From Stenotrophomonas maltophilia (GTDB lineage Bacteria > Pseudomonadota > Gammaproteobacteria > Xanthomonadales > Xanthomonadaceae), in NCBI GenBank assembly GCA_900113425.1, contig FOZF01000003.1:124001-188000 (forward strand): 64,000 nucleotides of DNA. Direction: 5' to 3'. The position numbers were made by a program, and so were the translations under genes. A model generated the notes under the pieces. The model saw only the letters and a list, made by a program, of their open reading frames with translations, had not been told where the DNA came from and did not search any database. The stretch's first letter is position 1, and each line of letters starts with the position of its first letter. Of this stretch, positions 45,678 through 54,535 are shown piece by piece.

Positions 45678-47212
45678 GCGGAATCTCCCAACCGGAACGG
45701 GATGGGGGCGTTGAATGCGACCTCGCTGACCGGGGCCGCGGGCTGCGGCAACGGAACGGCAGGGGCGGGCAGCGTCTCGGATTCGGAATCGCTGCCGCGG
45801 GCATTCATCGCTGCGATGTCGTACTCGGCCAGGCGCTGGTAGCCATCGAACAGCTCGCGCCAGGGCAGCCGGTACAGGTTGGAGAGCGCCTGTTCGACCG
45901 CATCGCGACGGCAGCCGAACAGGAACAGGCGGACCTGGCCGCGGTACACGCAGGCCACATCCCCCTGCCTGCGGATGTTCAACTGCTGCAGGGTCTGTTC
46001 CGCGCGCAGCCCGGCCACCGGCTGCAGCGCCAGCACGGCGCTTTCCACCGCGCTGCCGTCCTGATCGATGCGTTCACCGACGATCTGCCGGAAGCGGTCG
46101 GCCGCCACGATTCCGTTCACCTCCGGTGGCCGGTGGGCACGGATCAACGGTTCGGGGTCGGCCGCCAGCTGCCCCTGCCATCGCTGCCGCTGCACCGTTT
46201 CCAGCAGCGTCAGCAGCCGCGGCAGCGGGGTCGCCGCCGGGACCACCATGTTGCCGCCACACTGCAGCAGCAGGCGCTCGTCGGCGTAGCGCAGGCAGGG
46301 TTGCACCTCGCGCACCACCAGCTTCAGCAGGTCGCCGCGCTCGCGGCGCAGCCGATGCAACAGGCGTGCCAGTCTGTCCACCTGGTCGTTGCTGCGGATC
46401 GCCAGCACCACCGTGGCCTCGCGCGCCTGCAGCGCCGAAGGCAGCAGGTCCGCCCAGCCATCATGGAGCCGCCAGGCCGGCGACAGTGGCGGAGCGCCTT
46501 CCAGCACGTCGGCCTCGGCCAGGTACAGATCACGATCGCCGCCGCTGGCTTCGGCCGCAGAGAGCACGCTGTCCGCCTCTTCTGCCACGCGGCGCAACCC
46601 GCCTTCTGCCGCTTCGATCGCGAAGGCACGGCGGGCCACCACGCCATGGGCGTTGGCCCAGTAATGCAGCAGCAGCTGCAGCGCACCGCGGTGCGGATGC
46701 AGCTGGGCGACGCCGGAGCAGGCCCGGTTCAAGGCCAGCAGGCGCGGCGCCAGGGTCGCCACTTCACCGTGGCAGAGCAGCAACAGCACCGTGCCGGCCC
46801 GCTCCGCCCAGGCTTGCAGCTGCCGGTTCCATGCCGCCAGCCGGGCATCGCTCCAGCCGTCCAGCGCCGCCAGCGGAAACTGCACCACGCACAGGCGGGT
46901 TGCGGCGGTGGCCACGCGGGGAAGATCGACTGCCAGACCGCGCAGGGTCCGCTGCATGGTGGCGGCCGAGGACCGGAACAGACGCAACCGCGCCGGTCCC
47001 TCCCCCGGCGGCAGCTCGGCCAGCATCGCATCGGCGCCGCGCCCCAACGTCGCCAGCACGGCGTCCTGCACGTCGCTGGCCGAACCCAGCACACCTGCGC
47101 CGACCAGGTCCGCCGGCGCGCTTCCGGCCGCGACGACCCAGTACAGCCCACCGCCCTGCATCTGGACGAACTCGGGCGGCACTCCGGCGATGGCAAGATG
47201 GGGCGCTGTCAT
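45674..47212 (-). CDS. bcsE: BcsE, c-di-GMP-binding regulator of cellulose synthesis
   Basis: BcsE binds c-di-GMP through its GIL domain and boosts cellulose output. The 512-residue product aligns with the E. coli protein around VREVQPCLRYADERLLLQCG. There the RxxD motif (Arg308 and Asp311 in RYAD) matches the E. coli I-site-like RATD. The following CGGNMVVPAATPLPRLLTL is also family-like. The C-terminal 40 residues are Ala/Pro-rich. It is the first gene of the nine-gene operon; the 215-bp upstream gap holds a hairpin and no obvious consensus promoter. Confidence 0.88.
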   Translation of the reverse strand: MTAPHLAIAGVPPEFVQMQGGGLYWVVAAGSAPADLVGAGVLGSASDVQDAVLATLGRGADAMLAELPPGEGPARLRLFRSSAATMQRTLRGLAVDLPRVATAATRLCVVQFPLAALDGWSDARLAAWNRQLQAWAERAGTVLLLLCHGEVATLAPRLLALNRACSGVAQLHPHRGALQLLLHYWANAHGVVARRAFAIEAAEGGLRRVAEEADSVLSAAEASGGDRDLYLAEADVLEGAPPLSPAWRLHDGWADLLPSALQAREATVVLAIRSNDQVDRLARLLHRLRRERGDLLKLVVREVQPCLRYADERLLLQCGGNMVVPAATPLPRLLTLLETVQRQRWQGQLAADPEPLIRAHRPPEVNGIVAADRFRQIVGERIDQDGSAVESAVLALQPVAGLRAEQTLQQLNIRRQGDVACVYRGQVRLFLFGCRRDAVEQALSNLYRLPWRELFDGYQRLAEYDIAAMNARGSDSESETLPAPAVPLPQPAAPVSEVAFNAPIPFRLGDSA

Positions 47213-47365
47213 GCCGGGTCCTTTCAGCGGACCTCAGCCGAGCCGGCTATGCGGCAGCGGAGGTGCTGTGTTGAGTGACTCGAATTTCATGACACGCATC
47301 ACATTCGTGCTGCGATACGTTCATGGCAGCTCCGATCTTGGTATTTCCGGGATCAAGACGCAGTC

Positions 47366-47392
47366 AACGTCGCCTGCGGAACAGGCAACGTT
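47366..47392. terminator. Stem-loop between the fimbrial adhesin gene and bcsE
   Basis: AACGT-C-GCCTG pairs with CAGGC-A-ACGTT around CGGAA, lying 36 bp after the adhesin stop. It could end the smf transcript, though no T-run follows. If it leaks, bcs genes would be co-transcribed with the fimbrial operon, since both run in the same direction. The rest of the 215-bp gap shows no ORF. Confidence 0.45.
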
Positions 47393-47427
47393 GGGGTGGG
47401 ACGCAGCGGTGGAACGGCCGTTGGCCG

Positions 47428-48462
47428 TTATTCGTACTGGATGGTGAAAGTCGCCTGTCCGTTCGCAACACCGGCACCGACGGTACCGGCCTGGGTCTGT
47501 ACATAGCGGGCGCGCAGCGGCAGGGTCATGGTGCTGGTGCCCGGTGTGGTGGTGCCGACATTGATCGCCTGGCCGAAGCGCACTTCGCGCTCGGTGGTTC
47601 CATCGCGCTGGACCATCTGGATGCCGATGCGGGTCGCGCTGTTGGCAGCCGCGCTGAGCTTCAGCACACCCGGCATGTTGGAGCTGTCCTGGTCGGCATC
47701 CAGGCGGATGCCGATCTTGCTCTGATAGGCAGCAACATTGCTGCCCTGGCAGTTCAGACGGATGTCGAAGTCACGGTTGACCGCGCGCGAACCGACGCCG
47801 GTGAACGAGGTGTTGGGGACACTGCCGAAATCCACCGCGATGTTGCGGCTGCCGGCGTCCACCTCACAGGTCGGGCTGACCACGGTCGTGCCCGATCCCT
47901 TGAAGGTGGAGGTCAGCACGGGCCGGCTGGCACCGTCGCCATCGTAGTAATAGGTGGTGAAACGTCCGTTCGGCGCGATGACGCCCGACCCTGTCTGAGC
48001 TGCTGTCTTGATCAGTTCGACACGGAAGCGGCCTCCGCTCAACGAGAGGTTGGTATTGCTTCGCAGGATCAGCGTGTGAGGATAATAAGTCTGGATATCG
48101 CCGGAATCGCGATAGACGCGAATGCCAACACCTGCCACGTCGGTTGCGTATACGTTGCTGAAGCCCGGGACCGGCGTCTGCTGTGCCGCATTGACGAAGC
48201 GACCGCTGGCGTTGCCGCCTCGGCTATCGCAGTACGCGACGCTGTTGCGTTGATTGATGTTGACAATGAGTTCCTTGATCACGCCGCCGACCGGGGTGCT
48301 GGGAAGAATCACGATCTGGCCCATGTCCATGGTCACGTCCTGGGGTTGGAACCCGGACTGGGTGATGTAGCAACTGGCAAACGCCGGCGCCGCCACGAGG
48401 GCGCCCGTGAGCACGGCCAGTGCGGCCAGCGCCTTGCGGCCACGGGAAAGAATCATCGGCAT
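47428..48462 (-). CDS. Two-domain fimbrial tip adhesin of the Smf-1 operon
   Basis: The 344-residue protein has a signal peptide (ALAALAVLTGALVAAPAFA). A receptor-binding-like domain follows, starting SCYITQSGFQPQDVTMDMG. The C-terminal pilin domain begins near TTVVSPTCEVDAGSRNIAVDFG and ends in the donor-strand motif ATFTIQYE. This is the FimH-like layout. Two starts compete: ATG at 48462 with GGAGG four bases upstream, or ATG at 48456, which makes an ATGA overlap with the usher stop. The ligand is unknown. It is the last gene of the chaperone-usher operon. Confidence 0.88.
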   Translation of the reverse strand: MPMILSRGRKALAALAVLTGALVAAPAFASCYITQSGFQPQDVTMDMGQIVILPSTPVGGVIKELIVNINQRNSVAYCDSRGGNASGRFVNAAQQTPVPGFSNVYATDVAGVGIRVYRDSGDIQTYYPHTLILRSNTNLSLSGGRFRVELIKTAAQTGSGVIAPNGRFTTYYYDGDGASRPVLTSTFKGSGTTVVSPTCEVDAGSRNIAVDFGSVPNTSFTGVGSRAVNRDFDIRLNCQGSNVAAYQSKIGIRLDADQDSSNMPGVLKLSAAANSATRIGIQMVQRDGTTEREVRFGQAINVGTTTPGTSTMTLPLRARYVQTQAGTVGAGVANGQATFTIQYE

Positions 48463-51038
48463 GCTGCCTCCAGCGGGATGAAGCCGGTCTTGGACGCATC
48501 GGCGCCCGCCGGAACCTGGTAATCGACGGTGCAGCGCTGGTCGGTGCCGGCGCCCCACTCCACCTGCAGGCGGCCGTGATCCTGTTCGCTGCGCACATAC
48601 AGGCGGCCACCCTGGCTGACCATGCCCACCGGCTGGCCCTGCTCGTCCTTGACCTGTGCGCCGAACGGCAGGGTGCGGCCATCGGGATTGCGCACCTGGA
48701 TCAGCAGCGCGTTGCCCTTGCGGGTATCGAAGCGCAGGTAGCTGATGGCACCGGCAAACGGTGCGATCGACTGGCTGCTGCTTTCCAGCTCGACGTCATG
48801 CGCCATGCCCTGCGGATCCAGGGTCACGGTGTTCAGGCGGTACGGCGATACATACGGCACCACGGCATAGCCGCGACCATCGATGCGCAGGCCCGGAGCG
48901 TTGGTCACCTGCGCATCGCGCGCGCCCGGCGCCTCGACCAGCACCATGGTGTCGCCACGCTGCGGGGTGAAGGTGACGCCGCCCGGATGCATGACCACGC
49001 TGCCGTTGGCGCCCACCGAGGCCTGGCGGAAATCGCTGGAATGGCTGTAGGTCGCGTTCAACGCGGTGTAACGGCTGCGGTACTCGGCGTTGCCGACCGC
49101 GGTGGTGTTGCCCTCGCGGGAATCGGACAGGGCCACGCCGTAGCTGAAGTTGTTGTCGACGCCGGCCGAACCGGTGATGCCCACGCGGCTGTTGTCGTAG
49201 CCACCACGGTCGCGCGCGCCCAGGTCGGCGCTGAACGACACCGGATGGGTCCCGCGGCCCAGCGGCACGCTCATCGAGAACAGGTACTGGGTGTCGGCCC
49301 GGCCGAGGATGCCTTCTTCGGTGCGCAGTGCCGAGAAACCGTAGTTCACCGAGCGCCAGGCGTTGTTGTAGCCCACCTGGTACTGCTTGGAGGTACCGGA
49401 ACGGTCGTAGAAGTCGCGCACCGAGCCGGTGACGTACAGCGCACCGGCACGGCGGCCCAGCGGCTGGTTCAGGGTCAGCTGGAACTGGCTGCGCTGGCGG
49501 CCACGGGTGGTCGGGTCGATGCCGCGATCATCCGCGTCGCGTCCGTACAGGGCGTCCTGCAGGCTGTAGTAGCCTTCGGTCGAATAACGATAGGCGGCCA
49601 GGGTCAGGTTGGTCCCGGTTTCGCCGATCATGTTGCTGTAGCTCAGGCGCACGCTGGCGCCGGTGTGGTCGCCGTAGTGGTTGAACGACGTGCGGGCGTG
49701 GGTGACATCTGCCGCGAACGCACCGATCCGGGTGGACAGGCCAATGCCGTACAGCAGTGAAACGTAGCCTTCGCTCAGCGCGCTGCCGCCGTAGAGGGTC
49801 AGCTGGTTGCCGATGCCGCGCTGGTAGGTACCCTGCGCCAGCCACGGTTCATCGCGCAGCAGTTCGTTGCGGACCTGGCCGGCGGTCACCGAGTAGCGGG
49901 ACACGCCTTCGCGCAGCATCTGCGGCACCGAACCGAACGGCACCTTGAACTCGCGGCGGCGGCCATCGGCCTCGATCACGCTCACTTCCAGGTCACCGCC
50001 GTAACCGGTCGGGTACAGATCGTCGATGACGAAGCTGCCCGGCGATACGGTGGAGGAATAGATCAGCTGCTGGTTCTGCCGGACTTCCACCCGGGCATTG
50101 GTCTCGGCGATGCCGCGCACCACCGGCGCGTAGCCGCGCAGCGAATCGGGCAGCATGCGGTCGTCACTGGCCAGGCTGGCACCGCGGTATCCGATCGACT
50201 CGAACAGTTCGCCGGTGGTGTAGGCCTCGCCCACAGTGAGCATGCCGCGGATCTTCGGGATGCCGCGCTGGGCGTAGGTGGCGATGCTCTGCCAGTGGCG
50301 GCCGTCGCCCTCGGTCCAGGTCAGGTTGGAATCGTGGCGGAACTGCCAGCCACCCAGATTCAGGCCGGCATTCAGGCCCAGATAGGCGCTGCGGTTGCGC
50401 TGGCCGCCTTCGACGCGGCTGTCGCTGTCGATGGCATTGAAGCTGTAGCCGACGAAGCCGGCGTTGATGCCACGGTCCCACAGCGCGGGGTTGACGTAGC
50501 CACGCGCTTCGCGGCGCAGGAACACCTGCGGGATGCTCAGGTCGTAACGCAGGTTGCCGCTGTCATAGACGCCATAGGCGTTGGCCATGCGCTGCTGCAC
50601 CGGCACGCACGTCGAGGTATCGGTCGGCACCGACGGATCCTGCTGCAGCAGCACCGCCTCGCTGTCCACGCCCATTTCCTCAAGCATCGGCAGCGCCAGG
50701 CAGGCATCGACGCGCCCCTGTGCATCCGCCTTGAACTGCACGTCGCGGCGGCCCTGCCAGGCGCCATTGACGTAGACGTCCACGCGATAGGTGCCGGCGA
50801 CCATCGGATTGCCGTTGCTGAAGGCCGCCAGATCGACCTGCTTGGCCTGGCCGGAGAGGAAGCTGGAGTTGAACTGCGCCGACTCCGGCGCACGCGCGGT
50901 CGCCGCGCCACTCTGCGCCATCAGCGCCTGTTCGCCGAGATTGGCCGGGGCAGCCAGCGCCCATCCTGGGCAGGCCACGCCGGCAGCCAACAGGCAAAGC
51001 GCCTGATGGATCGACAATGTCAATCTGTTTCCGATCAC
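48453..51038 (-). CDS. Fimbrial outer-membrane usher of the Smf-1 operon
   Basis: The 861-residue usher is the outer-membrane assembly platform for chaperone-usher pili. After a signal peptide it has the N-terminal chaperone-binding domain beginning AQFNSSFLSGQAKQVDLAAF. A 24-strand barrel with plug follows, then C-terminal domains with PFGAQVKDEQGQPVGMVSQG and the conserved terminal cysteine pair (RCTVDYQ and LEAACR). Barrel motifs such as VSPGSFVIDDLYPTGYGGDL are intact. It is 70 bp downstream of the chaperone gene and overlaps the adhesin start. Confidence 0.96.
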   Translation of the reverse strand: MIGNRLTLSIHQALCLLAAGVACPGWALAAPANLGEQALMAQSGAATARAPESAQFNSSFLSGQAKQVDLAAFSNGNPMVAGTYRVDVYVNGAWQGRRDVQFKADAQGRVDACLALPMLEEMGVDSEAVLLQQDPSVPTDTSTCVPVQQRMANAYGVYDSGNLRYDLSIPQVFLRREARGYVNPALWDRGINAGFVGYSFNAIDSDSRVEGGQRNRSAYLGLNAGLNLGGWQFRHDSNLTWTEGDGRHWQSIATYAQRGIPKIRGMLTVGEAYTTGELFESIGYRGASLASDDRMLPDSLRGYAPVVRGIAETNARVEVRQNQQLIYSSTVSPGSFVIDDLYPTGYGGDLEVSVIEADGRRREFKVPFGSVPQMLREGVSRYSVTAGQVRNELLRDEPWLAQGTYQRGIGNQLTLYGGSALSEGYVSLLYGIGLSTRIGAFAADVTHARTSFNHYGDHTGASVRLSYSNMIGETGTNLTLAAYRYSTEGYYSLQDALYGRDADDRGIDPTTRGRQRSQFQLTLNQPLGRRAGALYVTGSVRDFYDRSGTSKQYQVGYNNAWRSVNYGFSALRTEEGILGRADTQYLFSMSVPLGRGTHPVSFSADLGARDRGGYDNSRVGITGSAGVDNNFSYGVALSDSREGNTTAVGNAEYRSRYTALNATYSHSSDFRQASVGANGSVVMHPGGVTFTPQRGDTMVLVEAPGARDAQVTNAPGLRIDGRGYAVVPYVSPYRLNTVTLDPQGMAHDVELESSSQSIAPFAGAISYLRFDTRKGNALLIQVRNPDGRTLPFGAQVKDEQGQPVGMVSQGGRLYVRSEQDHGRLQVEWGAGTDQRCTVDYQVPAGADASKTGFIPLEAACR

Positions 51039-51108
51039 ACTGACATTCCTTCAATTCGCCGCACGGCGGCGGTGGCGGGATGCGCAGGCTCTGGCCAGCG
51101 CGGCGCGT

Positions 51109-51837
51109 TCAGCCCCCGGTGCTGTCGAGGCGGACCTTGTGTTCCACCCGACCGCCGTAATCGTTGATGGTGATGAAGCGCACCTCGGTGGTGCCCGCCG
51201 GTGCGGCGAACTCCAGGTTCTGCTTCGGTGCGACCATCGTTCCCTTGTCCTCGACTGCCTTTTCGCTGCTGCCGGACACGGCATGCACTTCGGCCAGCGT
51301 GACGTGGAAGGGGCTCGGGTTCTCCACCCGCAGGCGGTCACCGCTGCGGGTCCAGCGCAGGGCTGCCGGCGCGTCGTTGGCGACGCCCTTCAGGCCCTGC
51401 GGCCGATAGAAAAGTTTCAGGCGCGAACGGAACGCGACCTGCAGGTAGTTCTGCTCACCGTTCTCGGCGTTGTCCGGCGACGGCGGCACGTCCAGCACGT
51501 TCAGCCAGAACACCGACTCGCGATCGGTCGGCAGCTGCGCGCCGGAGAAGATCAGGCGCAGCGCCTGGCTGCGGCCCGGCTCGACGCGGCTGATCGGCGG
51601 CGTCAGCACAAACGGGGCATCACTGGTGTCGGCCGTCTGGTTGGCGTCGCCACTGTCGATCCAGGCCTGCACCAGCGCGGGCGAATCGCCCACGTTGTCG
51701 ACCTGCACGGTGACTTCGCGCGACTGCGCCGGATAGATCACACGCGTGCCATTGACCACCACGCCTGCCGTGGCTTCCTGGCAGAAGAGCAGCGTCGACG
51801 CTGCCAGCAGCAGCGCCCGGGGAAAGAGAGCTTTCAT
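51109..51837 (-). CDS. Periplasmic fimbrial chaperone of the Smf-1 operon
   Basis: This 242-residue PapD/FimC-like chaperone completes pilin folds by donor-strand complementation. It has a signal peptide (LLLAASTLLFCQEATA). The two immunoglobulin-like domains have TRVIYPAQSREVTVQVDN near residue 31 and PPISRVEPGRSQALRLIF, and the signature RESVFWLNVLDVPP near residue 106. The edge-strand hydrophobic run and FYRP (LKLFYRPQGL) are present. It is 85 bp downstream of the fimbrin, separated by a strong hairpin. Confidence 0.95.
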   Translation of the reverse strand: MKALFPRALLLAASTLLFCQEATAGVVVNGTRVIYPAQSREVTVQVDNVGDSPALVQAWIDSGDANQTADTSDAPFVLTPPISRVEPGRSQALRLIFSGAQLPTDRESVFWLNVLDVPPSPDNAENGEQNYLQVAFRSRLKLFYRPQGLKGVANDAPAALRWTRSGDRLRVENPSPFHVTLAEVHAVSGSSEKAVEDKGTMVAPKQNLEFAAPAGTTEVRFITINDYGGRVEHKVRLDSTGG

Positions 51838-51881
51838 CGGAAGTACTACGCTCGAGGTGTGTGGCCAGGGGCCGCGGAGCG

Positions 51882-51905
51882 CTGGCCGGCGCGTACGCCG
51901 GCCAG
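51882..51905 (-). terminator. Intercistronic hairpin between fimbrin and chaperone genes
   Basis: CTGGCCGGCG and CGCCGGCCAG form a perfect 10-bp GC stem with a CGTA loop, 17 bp after the fimbrin stop. No T-run follows on the minus strand, so it more likely protects the 3' end of an abundant processed fimbrin mRNA or attenuates readthrough than terminates fully. Confidence 0.7.
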
Positions 51906-51922
51906 TGCGGGTACGGCGACGA

Positions 51923-52462
51923 TCAGTTGTAGATGATCGTGTACTTGACGCTGCTGGTGACGTCGCCCGGGGTGGCGGCGGCAGTGGCGTAGTACTCGGC
52001 GTAGTAGTTCAGGTTGGCGGTGCCGTCGGTGGCAACAGTCACCCACTGCGAGTTGTCCTGGGCCAGACCGGTACCTGCGGCCTTCACCGGCAGGAACTGG
52101 TTGTTCGAGCCCAGCAGCTGCAGCTGCACGTTGCCGGCAGCGTTGGCCGAGGCCTGGTTGATCAGGCGGCCGCTGTTGAAGTCAACGGTCGAACCCGGCT
52201 CGAAGTAGGTGGCGACGTTGCCGGCGCTGCACTTGGTCAGGTTGATGGCGAACGGGGTACGGCCCGCGACGGCACCGGCGGTGGCCAGGGTGTTCTTGGA
52301 CACGGTCGGCAGGGTGACGGCGAAGTCCTTGCCGCCCGGGGTCGAGATGGTGCAGGTCTTGTCGGTCACCTTGCCATTGAAGGTGATGGTGCCGTCGGCA
52401 GCGTTGGCGGCCAGCGGAGCAGCGGCCAGCATGAGAGCCGCGATGATGTTGATCTTGTGCAT
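51923..52462 (-). CDS. smf-1: Smf-1 major fimbrin
   Basis: This is the major structural pilin of S. maltophilia Smf-1 fimbriae, which mediate adhesion and early biofilm. The 179-residue precursor has a signal peptide ending AANA. The mature protein starts ADGTITFNGKVTDKTC, which fits the 17-kDa fimbrin. The two conserved cysteines (KTCTIS and TKCSAG) are about 42 residues apart, and the C-terminus SSVKYTIIYN carries the penultimate tyrosine pattern of chaperone-usher pilins. First gene of the operon. Confidence 0.93.
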   Translation of the reverse strand: MHKINIIAALMLAAAPLAANAADGTITFNGKVTDKTCTISTPGGKDFAVTLPTVSKNTLATAGAVAGRTPFAINLTKCSAGNVATYFEPGSTVDFNSGRLINQASANAAGNVQLQLLGSNNQFLPVKAAGTGLAQDNSQWVTVATDGTANLNYYAEYYATAAATPGDVTSSVKYTIIYN

Positions 52463-52918
52463 TGCTTTTACCTAACCCTACTGAAGAGATGGAAGTAGAG
52501 GAGGAAGCAAGGAGCACTGCCGGGTTTCAAGACCCATCCTTGCGTCTCACCTGTGGCCGGATTCGGACATACCTACCCCTGAATCCGTGACGCAAGTATA
52601 TGCAGAACTGTGATGAAAGTCCCATTATTTTTCTGAACGATGGTTTATTGACGCCACAAATGTGACGTGATAGGCACTTTTTGCCGTGGAGGCCGGTGGG
52701 GAATTGGCGCAGGCCGGCAAAGGCGGGGGGAACGACAGCAGATGACGTCTTCGACCCGGTGGCGGGCGCGTCTGAAAGAGGCTGTTTTCAGGCGGCCAGC
52801 GCCTTATTTGATGCGCATCACTCTTTGTTGGTGATGGCCCTAGCAGATTCGGATTTTGCCTATTAAAGGCCGTCCGGAGCTGTCGCTAACTAGGACACAC
52901 CGAACCAGAGAACGTGTC
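52463..52918. promoter_or_regulatory. Divergent regulatory region of the smf operon
   Basis: This 456-bp gap separates smf-1 from the divergent pilin-like gene. It is AT-rich around 52595-52680. On the minus strand CATATACTT (near 52600) could supply a -10 for smf-1. On the plus strand TTGACG (52648-52653) and TAGGCA 17 bp on form a weak promoter. TATTAA near 52861 is a possible -10 for the divergent gene. A palindrome lies at 52651-52668. No further ORF of substance was seen. Confidence 0.5.
52651..52668. promoter_or_regulatory. Operator-like palindrome upstream of smf-1
   Basis: ACGCCACA-AA-TGTGACGT is an 18-bp inverted repeat with one mismatch, about 190 bp upstream of the fimbrin start. 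It lies within the most AT-rich part of the gap and overlaps a weak rightward promoter. The half-site TGTGACGT is reminiscent of, but not equal to, the TGTGA-N6-TCACA CRP/Clp site. The regulator is unknown. Confidence 0.45.
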
Positions 52919-53284
52919 ATGAGGACTTCCCTTCTGCTGTGCGTGGCGCTGATGTCCGTCAGTGCGCTGGCCCAGGCCAGCAGTGGCAGCATCCGGTTCA
53001 GCGGCCGCATCGCCGAGCCGGGGTGTACGACGGCCCTGTCCCAGGGCGAGCTGAGCCTGGCGGCCTGCCCGCCGTCGGCCAAGGGCTCGACGGTGGCGGT
53101 GACCGCGGTGGGCGACAGCCAGGCCGCGACGCTGCGCGATGGCAAGCGCCATGGCCAGCAGCTGGCCGTGTCGGCCAGCGCCCTGCGCGCCGGCGACATC
53201 GCCTTCTCCGAGCGCTACCGCGTGGAAGCGCCGCAGCAGCAACCGCTGCGGGGCGCCTACCTGGTGGTGGTCGACTACCTTTAA
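52919..53284 (+). CDS. Short pilin-like exported protein divergent from the smf operon
   Basis: The 121-residue product has a signal peptide ([17 protein letters not shown]). The mature start [18 protein letters not shown] strongly resembles the first strand and first cysteine of chaperone-usher pilins (compare Smf-1 GTITFNGKVTDKTC). It is shorter than a pilin domain and its two cysteines are only about 17 residues apart (EPGC and AACP). It ends VVVDYL without the usual full terminal strand. It may be a minor subunit, a terminator subunit or a shortened pilin. The start MRTSLLL is favoured over one 21 codons upstream. Its stop overlaps the convergent pncB stop by three bases. Confidence 0.7.
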   Translation: MRTSLLLCVALMSVSALAQASSGSIRFSGRIAEPGCTTALSQGELSLAACPPSAKGSTVAVTAVGDSQAATLRDGKRHGQQLAVSASALRAGDIAFSERYRVEAPQQQPLRGAYLVVVDYL

Positions 53285-54462
53285 GCCGGGTCCGGCAGTT
53301 CAAAAACCTGGCGCAGGTAGGCCAGGTAGCCGGGGTCGTCGCACATGCTCTTGCCCGGCGAATCGCTGAGCTTGGCCACCGGCTGGCCGTTGCAGCGGAC
53401 CATCTTGATGACGATGTTCAACGGCGTCGGGCCCAGATCATTGGTCAGGTGGGTTCCGACGCCGAAGGCCACCTGGCAGCGACCGCGGAAATAGTCGTAC
53501 AGGCGCATCACCTTGGCGATGTCGAGCCCATCGCTGAACACCAGCACCTTGCTGCGCGGATCGACCCGGCGCTGCTGGAAATGCGCCAGCATGCGGTCGC
53601 CCCAGTCGAACGGATCGCCCGAGTCATGGCGCACGCCGTCGAACAGCTTGCAGAAGTACATGTCGAAGTCGCGCAGGAAGGCGTCCAGGCCGACCACGTC
53701 GGACAGCGCGATGCCCAGGTCACCGCGGTACTCGCGCGCCCATGACTCCAATGCCGCCACCTGCGAATCACGCAGCCGCGGACCCAGCGCCTGGAATGCC
53801 TGCAGGTACTCGTGCGCCATGGTGCCGTGCGGGGTCATGCCGTACAGCCGGGCGAAATGCACGTTGCTGGTGCCGACCAGCTGCGGGCCGAGCGCATCGC
53901 GCAGCAGCGGCAACAGGCGCGCATGCCAGTCGCGCGAGTAGCGACGGCGGCTGCCATAGTCGGCGATGCGGCATTGCTCGAAGCCGGGGGTGTCGCGCAG
54001 CAGCGCGGCCTTGGCCTGCAGGCGGCGCTCGCCTTCGGCGAAGTCGGGCGTGGTGGTGTTGCGGAACCAGACTTCGTTGATGATGGCCAGCAGCGGTACT
54101 TCAAACAGGATCGTATGCAGCCAGGGCCCGGTGATGTCCAGTTCGATCTCGCCGGGCACCCGGGTCGAGGCACGCAGCTGGATGTACTTGCGGTCCAGGT
54201 GGAACAGGCCGAGGAAATCGGCGAAATCGGGCTTCACGAAGCGCAGGCCACGCATGTAATCCAGCTCGGCGTCGCTGAAGCGCAGGCTGCACAGGTGGTC
54301 GATCTCTTCATCGATCTGGTCGATGAAGCGGGCCAGGTCGATGCCGGGCGTGCGGCATTTGAACCGGTACTGCACCTGTGCGCCGGGGTGCTGGTGCAGC
54401 ACCGCCTGCATCATGGTGAACTTGTACAGATCGGTGTCGAGCAGGGACTGGATGATAGGCAT
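53281..54462 (-). CDS. pncB: PncB, nicotinate phosphoribosyltransferase
   Basis: PncB converts nicotinate and PRPP to nicotinate mononucleotide in the NAD salvage pathway. The 393-residue protein has [19 protein letters not shown] at residues 5-23 and YRFKCRTPG. The phosphorylatable-histidine region reads [23 protein letters not shown], split here by position near residue 195. [13 protein letters not shown] near residue 275, VFSDGLD and [11 protein letters not shown] are also present. The ATG at 54462 gives the family N-terminus. It converges with the pilin-like gene and appears unrelated to the fimbrial operon. Confidence 0.95.
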   Translation of the reverse strand: MPIIQSLLDTDLYKFTMMQAVLHQHPGAQVQYRFKCRTPGIDLARFIDQIDEEIDHLCSLRFSDAELDYMRGLRFVKPDFADFLGLFHLDRKYIQLRASTRVPGEIELDITGPWLHTILFEVPLLAIINEVWFRNTTTPDFAEGERRLQAKAALLRDTPGFEQCRIADYGSRRRYSRDWHARLLPLLRDALGPQLVGTSNVHFARLYGMTPHGTMAHEYLQAFQALGPRLRDSQVAALESWAREYRGDLGIALSDVVGLDAFLRDFDMYFCKLFDGVRHDSGDPFDWGDRMLAHFQQRRVDPRSKVLVFSDGLDIAKVMRLYDYFRGRCQVAFGVGTHLTNDLGPTPLNIVIKMVRCNGQPVAKLSDSPGKSMCDDPGYLAYLRQVFELPDPA

Positions 54463-54535
54463 GAGGCGGATTATGCGCCCGGCGGGGTGAACCGGGGGCC
54501 CCGCCAGTGCGCGCCGCCGCCGGACACGCTCGACA

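Noticed and set aside
47428..48558. Longer adhesin start at 48558
   Set aside because: The extra 32 residues are Arg-rich, lie inside the usher coding sequence in another frame, and would precede the signal peptide.
52681..52866. A 61-codon plus-strand frame in the smf regulatory region
   Set aside because: It has no ribosome-binding site, no family resemblance, and ends inside the upstream region of the pilin-like gene.
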